Below, in pieces: positions 60,206 to 64,000 of a stretch of 64,000 bases of DNA. Location: positions 191,882 through 255,881 of the forward strand of contig CAYRGQ010000002.1 of assembly GCA_964423925.1 (NCBI GenBank), read 5' to 3'. The notes beneath the pieces were generated by a model. The model was given only the letters and a program-made list of their open reading frames with translations, searched no databases and was not told where the DNA came from. Numbering within the stretch: position 1 is the stretch's first letter; each line of letters starts with the position of its first letter. The stretch comes from CAYRGQ01 sp964423925. GTDB taxonomy: Bacteria > Bacteroidota > Bacteroidia > Sphingobacteriales > Sphingobacteriaceae. The position numbers and the translations under genes were made by a program.

Positions 60206-60213
60206 TATTTTTG
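60206..60213 (+). promoter_or_regulatory. -7 element of the glycoside hydrolase gene
   Basis: TATTTTTG fits the consensus and overlaps the TTG at 60211, which argues that translation starts further downstream, at GTG 60241 or ATG 60253. Confidence 0.5.
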
Positions 60214-60240
60214 AATCTCACCCGCTTTAATCTCTTCGGC

Positions 60241-61782
60241 GTGCGCCTCGGCATGTATTTGATTCTACTCTCAGCCGTGGGGATCTTCGACTCCTGCACC
60301 AAAGACGTACATCCACTCGACGAACTCCCCAACCTGGAAACGGAGGAAACACCCGCTCCTAACCAGCCGACGCCCGGCAAACTGGGTGAACCTTTTCTTT
60401 ATGGGTCCAATATGGGTACCTATCCCGGATGGTCTGACCAGCAACTGGCTGAGTTGCTCATCGGCAACCCCGAACGCTCGATTTCGGGGGCGGGCGTCAA
60501 TAGCCTACGACCCGCCATGTATGATCATTTCGTCCAACGCTGGGGCTACGACGTACGGCGTACCGCCTTTGAGACCTACCGCCAACTCGGTGGCAAAGAC
60601 CACACCATTTTCCTCAATGGTCCGGCCGACGCACACCGAGAACAAACGCAATATTGCGAGGGCGTTCAGTCGCAGACTTTCGCCAACCTATACGAGCCCA
60701 TATGGTTATCGCCTGGCGTGATTAATACCGACAACTACTATGCTAACTATGTGTATAACGTCGTTAAAACCTACGGGGCCTATGTCAAGTACTGGGAAGT
60801 GTGGAACGAACCAGACTACACGAATAACTGGCAAGCCAGCCAAACCTGGGACACGGTTGACCCTGACCCTTGCCACCTGACCAACTTCGCCGCACCCATC
60901 CAGTCCTATGTGCGCATGTTGCGCATCACGCACGAGATTGTCCACCTATTGGATGACGACGGGCTGGTATGCGTAGGTGGCCTGGGATATCCCCGGTTCT
61001 TGGACGCCGTGCTGCGCAATACGGATAACCCCAATGCGGGGAAGGTGACTGCCGACTACCCAAAGCAAGGTGGGGAATGGTTCGATTGTCTGAGCTACCA
61101 CGTTTACCCGATGTACTATGTGGGTAGCAACCCCAACTCGGACGCCGCAGCGATCGCCATCGTGAACCACAAGGAAGCTTTCGAAGCCGTGCTGGACAAG
61201 TATGGCTACAACGGCACTACGCATCCCGAAAAGCCATTTATCGTAACCGAAAGCAACATTCCGCGCCGGGCAATCAACGGGTATCTGGGCGGGGACGAGG
61301 TGCAGCGCAACTTTCTAATCAAGGCGGCTGTCGTAGCGCAACAAGCGGGCCTGCGTGCGTTGTATGTGTATGGACTGTCGGAGAGCAGCCCCATTGGCCA
61401 GGCCAGCACGCCCTACCACGCCATGGGATTTTATGAGCATATCACAGGTGCCCCATACCAAGCTAAGATCACGCCCGGAGGGGTGGCCTGGCGTACGGTC
61501 AGCCAACAGTTGGGCGCTCGCCAATACGATCCTGCCGCCACGGCCCGCCTCCAGCTCCCTGCCAACGTAGGCGGCGGCGCGTTTTATTCCATGAGTGATA
61601 AAGACTACGTTTATGTGCTTTGGGCGAAAGCAAACGGAGCATCGGAGCAAGCTGCAGCAACGTATCAGTTTCCGGCGTCGTTCAGCATCTCCCAAGCTAA
61701 GCACTTCGATTGGGAGAATAAGCCTTCCAGCGTGACGGGAACAATCAAGCTAAGCGCATCGCCGGTTTTCATCAAACCCTAA
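60241..61782 (+). CDS. secreted glycoside-hydrolase-like lipoprotein (clan A type)
   Basis: About 513 residues from GTG 60241. A TTG at 60211 would add ten residues but overlaps the promoter; ATG 60253 is also possible. A short lipoprotein signal ends in FDSC. A Pro/Thr/Glu-rich linker (TEETPAPNQPTPGK) leads to a TIM-barrel-like catalytic domain. The acid/base candidate is the Glu of YWEVWNEPDY (codon 60808) and the nucleophile candidate the Glu of FIVTESNIP (codon 61249), the spacing expected of clan GH-A. A C-terminal beta domain (about 410-513) follows. The exact family and substrate are not assigned. It is not next to the SusCD locus. Confidence 0.8.
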   Translation: MRLGMYLILLSAVGIFDSCTKDVHPLDELPNLETEETPAPNQPTPGKLGEPFLYGSNMGTYPGWSDQQLAELLIGNPERSISGAGVNSLRPAMYDHFVQRWGYDVRRTAFETYRQLGGKDHTIFLNGPADAHREQTQYCEGVQSQTFANLYEPIWLSPGVINTDNYYANYVYNVVKTYGAYVKYWEVWNEPDYTNNWQASQTWDTVDPDPCHLTNFAAPIQSYVRMLRITHEIVHLLDDDGLVCVGGLGYPRFLDAVLRNTDNPNAGKVTADYPKQGGEWFDCLSYHVYPMYYVGSNPNSDAAAIAIVNHKEAFEAVLDKYGYNGTTHPEKPFIVTESNIPRRAINGYLGGDEVQRNFLIKAAVVAQQAGLRALYVYGLSESSPIGQASTPYHAMGFYEHITGAPYQAKITPGGVAWRTVSQQLGARQYDPAATARLQLPANVGGGAFYSMSDKDYVYVLWAKANGASEQAAATYQFPASFSISQAKHFDWENKPSSVTGTIKLSASPVFIKP

Positions 61783-61930
61783 GAGAGTACTACTGTCCAA
61801 ACCAGCGACATTCGCTCCAACGGGTCGATCCCGAACGGCTTTGCCAATCGCGCGACTCAATTCCCGAGATCAGATCCGCCGCCCCGCCGACAGGCTTTAT
61901 TTAGATACGTGTTCTAAGCCGGCCGACACC

Positions 61931-62692
61931 CTACGATGACGTTTCGGGCCAATAATAGCTGTCGGGGTACACACGTTCGCCGAAAATAGCCGTGCCCACG
62001 CGAATCATGGTCGCCCCCTCCTCGATGGCCACTTCTAAGTCGCCACTCATACCCATCGACAACTCCTGCATAGTCGCATGCGGGAGATTCATCGCCCGGA
62101 CCGCGTCACTTATCTCGCGGAGAAGCCGAAAGCAAGGCCGTGTCCTTTCGGCATCGGAGCTAAACAATCCTATGGTCATCAAGCCCCTGATGCGGAGCGT
62201 GGAAAATCGAGCCATTTCCCTGACGAAGTCCGGTAGGTCGATCGGCTGCAGGCCAAATTTACTCGCCTCACCCGATGTATTAACCTGTACCAATACGTCT
62301 ATGGTTCGCCCTGCGGCACCCAGTCGCTGGTCGAGCTTTTCGGCTAGTCCGAGGCGGTCCAACGATTGTATACAGGTGACGCCACACCTGAGCACGTCCT
62401 TGATTTTATTGGTTTGCAAGTGACCGATAAGGTGCTTTTCATGGGGGACATCCTTCAAGGCCACAAACTTATCGCGAAGCTCTTGTACCTTATTCTCACC
62501 CAGCAGGGTCTCTCCTGCCGCCAAGACCATTTTGATACGATCGGCCGGAACTGTCTTGGTTGCTAGCAATAGCCGAACGTCATTAGGATGGCGCCCCGCG
62601 CGCAAGCAAGCGGCTGCTATGCGGTCCTTGATACGTTCTATGCGCGTGATCAGGTCGTTCTTCATACCATCGTTGTTCGAGACAATCGACAT
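61931..62692 (-). CDS. YggS/PROSC-family pyridoxal-phosphate-binding protein
   Basis: 253-residue TIM-barrel protein of the YggS family, which helps keep pyridoxal-phosphate homeostasis. The PLP lysine lies in LLLATKTVPADRI near residue 46, then LLGENKVQEL, HLIGHLQTNK near 84-93, IQSLDR, VNTSGEASKFG and LSMGMSGDLEVAIEEGATMIRVG near 211-233. ATG 62665 (MKNDLITRIERI) is an alternative start that fits the family better. Usual length is about 225-230. Confidence 0.92.
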   Translation of the reverse strand: MSIVSNNDGMKNDLITRIERIKDRIAAACLRAGRHPNDVRLLLATKTVPADRIKMVLAAGETLLGENKVQELRDKFVALKDVPHEKHLIGHLQTNKIKDVLRCGVTCIQSLDRLGLAEKLDQRLGAAGRTIDVLVQVNTSGEASKFGLQPIDLPDFVREMARFSTLRIRGLMTIGLFSSDAERTRPCFRLLREISDAVRAMNLPHATMQELSMGMSGDLEVAIEEGATMIRVGTAIFGERVYPDSYYWPETSS

Positions 62693-62731
62693 ACCGATTG
62701 TCCGTCCGCGAGGACTAGTTTAATCATTTCT

Positions 62732-63187
62732 TCATTTTTTCCAAAACTCATCTGGCCAATCATCGGGAGGAGCCTGATGATCATGCGCTTGGAGGATTTC
62801 GAGTTCTTCCTCGTTGGCAACGCCCTGTATTTCATTAAACAAGTCGCGCTCTTCGAAACGGATGTGGCTGTTCAACAGTTTTTCCAGTTCGGCAAGGGCT
62901 TCTAGGGTCGCAAGCCCATCTTGAAAAAAGGCGGCAATTTGCCGGTGCGCTTGTAGGGCAATCGCCACCTTAGGATGGTCACTTCCTAAAACCGGAAAAA
63001 GCTTCTCTTCTTCAATCTCGAAGTGCTGTATAAGGTGATTGTTCCAAAACCACGAGGCGAAAGATCGGATTCGCTCCAACGCCACGCCGTGCTGCAATCC
63101 CTGGCGGATTTTCCAACAAAAAAGCAATCCGAAATGGTGTGCACGCGAAAGGTGTTGCAAGGATTGGTGGCGTCTGATCGGTTTCAT
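62732..63187 (-). CDS. hemerythrin-like domain protein
   Basis: 151-residue four-helix-bundle protein with a candidate di-iron site. Ligand candidates are His17/His18 (SRAHHFG), the HFEIEEEKLFPVL helix with His and Glu near 55-60, His81 in ALQAHRQIAAFF, and HIRFEERDLFNEI near 108-112. Hemerythrin domains bind oxygen, nitric oxide or sense iron; the role here is open. It lies nine bases after the DUF488 stop on the same strand, so the two are probably co-transcribed. Confidence 0.87.
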   Translation of the reverse strand: MKPIRRHQSLQHLSRAHHFGLLFCWKIRQGLQHGVALERIRSFASWFWNNHLIQHFEIEEEKLFPVLGSDHPKVAIALQAHRQIAAFFQDGLATLEALAELEKLLNSHIRFEERDLFNEIQGVANEEELEILQAHDHQAPPDDWPDEFWKK

Positions 63188-63195
63188 GCAAGGTG

Positions 63196-63558
63196 TTATT
63201 TAATGGGTTCGAGTTGTTCCAGTACGTCGCGCAACACCCGCGCTTGGTTCATGTTAGGATCCCGAGCCGAGTATAGCAAGGTCAGTGTCTTTTTCATGCT
63301 GATCGCCTTCAAGCGTGCAAGCTCTTCGGCGTGTTGTTCCAATTCTTTCCGATAGGCTTCGCGGAATGCGTCAAATCGCTCGGCCTTATGGGCAAACCAT
63401 TTTCGGAGCTCCGTGCTCGGTGCCATGTCCTTGCCCCATTCGTGGATGGCGACATCGGCTTTGGCTATACCCCGCGGCCACAGCCGGTCAACCAATATCC
63501 GATAGCCATCCGTCGGAGCGGGCAGCGCATAAATTCGTTTGATTCGTATATTCGGCAT
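63196..63558 (-). CDS. DUF488 (YeaO-like) protein
   Basis: 120-residue protein from ATG 63558 (MPNIRIKRIYALPAPTDGYR). The family signature is plain: GYRILVDRLWPRGI near 18-31, WGKDMAPSTELRKWFAH near 41-57, and LTLLYSARDPNMNQA near 92-106. Function of the family is unknown. It is followed nine bases later by the hemerythrin-like gene; the membrane-protein gene ends 26 bases upstream. Confidence 0.9.
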   Translation of the reverse strand: MPNIRIKRIYALPAPTDGYRILVDRLWPRGIAKADVAIHEWGKDMAPSTELRKWFAHKAERFDAFREAYRKELEQHAEELARLKAISMKKTLTLLYSARDPNMNQARVLRDVLEQLEPIK

Positions 63559-63584
63559 GGCGGTCAGCAATAGCGATTTATGTC

Positions 63585-63998
63585 CTATTCGGAGGGTACC
63601 ATCTTTTCAAAGAGCGAGCTGCTGAAAAACGTAAGACAAACCACCTTAATCACCTCGGCCCCAACAAAATAAAAATGAAGTACAGATGGCTTTACGGGCA
63701 GTCCCTGGATGTGCAGTTCCGCCCTTGCATCCAGTGCGGGTAGTAGCCAAAACGTCTGCAACGTGAGCAAAACAAGCGACACAATCAAAAAAGCGTAACT
63801 GGATCGCCAAGTCGCTCCACCAAGAAACAGCAAATTAGCTACTGCTACCAACGCAAGAATCCACTCGACCTTATTAAGTGCTCCAAAAACGAGTCGGCCG
63901 ATACCTAAGCCTAGCGGCACGGTTATCCCGGGAGCGCGAAACTTGAGCCAAGCTTCCATAAAGCTGATAGCACAAACAAATCCAATCCACAAAAAAAC
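63585..63998 (-). CDS. small membrane protein, 5' end beyond the window
   Basis: At least 137 codons remain open to the right edge; the frame contains a TTG at 63992 and an ATG at 63959, but the true start may lie outside. Four hydrophobic segments are visible: FVCAISFMEAW at the N-side, VEWILALVAVANLLFLGG, YAFLIVSLVLLTLQTFWLLP, and FYFVGAEVIKVVCLTFF. The motif GIGRLVFGALNKVEW and the LPALDARAELHIQG turn are distinctive but I do not know a family name. Probably upstream in the same operon as the DUF488 and hemerythrin-like genes. Confidence 0.75.
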   Translation of the reverse strand, partial: VFLWIGFVCAISFMEAWLKFRAPGITVPLGLGIGRLVFGALNKVEWILALVAVANLLFLGGATWRSSYAFLIVSLVLLTLQTFWLLPALDARAELHIQGLPVKPSVLHFYFVGAEVIKVVCLTFFSSSLFEKMVPSE

Positions 63999-64000
63999 GG

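Noticed and set aside
1..64000. CRISPR arrays, insertion sequences, prophage
   Set aside because: Reading both strands I found no regularly spaced repeats, transposase or phage structural genes.

Overview
The window reads as a chromosomal segment of a Bacteroidota bacterium, most likely of the Sphingobacteriia. The grounds are a 287-residue primary sigma factor of the Bacteroidota type, a SusC/SusD pair behind an ECF sigma/FecR switch, a MurF-alanine racemase fusion, transketolase split into two genes, the rpsU-xer-raiA arrangement, and promoters of the TTG-N19/20-TAnnTTTG type (clearest before two tRNA genes, rpsU and purB). Base composition is even, and I see no prophage, insertion sequence or CRISPR array. 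No species is named because nothing in the sequence fixes it.

Layout. 1-3300: a minus-strand operon of a DUF2589 protein, two uncharacterised proteins and a signal-less subtilase that runs off the left edge; this is the least understood part of the window. 3565-8417: FAD protein, Gfo/Idh oxidoreductase, isocitrate dehydrogenase and a LolC/E-type permease, divergent from fmt. 8491-13307: fmt, rpoD, an OmpH-like lipoprotein, a family-2 glycosyltransferase and rsmG. 13304-20772: DinB protein, FMN reductase, tRNA-Arg, dnaJ-grpE, ftsE, a LuxC-like acyl-CoA reductase divergent from a ferredoxin, UspA and a YceH protein. 20847-28693: glycosyltransferase, zinc-ribbon protein, lipoprotein phosphodiesterase, a Tat-exported oxidoreductase, a three-gene ABC exporter with a NEW3 protein, and transaldolase. 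28835-37093: a SusCD nutrient-uptake locus whose only enzyme is a lipoprotein of the endonuclease/exonuclease/phosphatase fold.

37295-46164 is a plus-strand run of dprA, purB, an NFU scaffold, a GDSL esterase, split transketolase, a second ECF sigma module and an aminotransferase. 46267-48500 holds raiA, a Xer-type recombinase, rpsU and a HAD phosphatase. 48565-55630 holds three tRNAs, a dicarboxylate/amino-acid symporter, a DUF502 protein, murF-alr, recX and a broken CNNM/CorC gene. 55721-59935 is the complete pstSCAB-phoU operon, preceded by an 11-bp-period repeat that looks like a PHO box. 60241-63998 holds a secreted clan-A-like glycoside hydrolase lipoprotein, a YggS protein, a hemerythrin-like protein, a DUF488 protein and a partial membrane protein.

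Most of the window is ordinary core chromosome. The points most worth following are the subtilase-DUF2589 operon, the putative PHO box, the doubly broken CNNM gene, the SusCD locus with a phosphodiesterase-fold enzyme, the ECF module with a repeated VPxGYF motif, and inverted repeats beside the Xer gene and the glycoside hydrolase gene.
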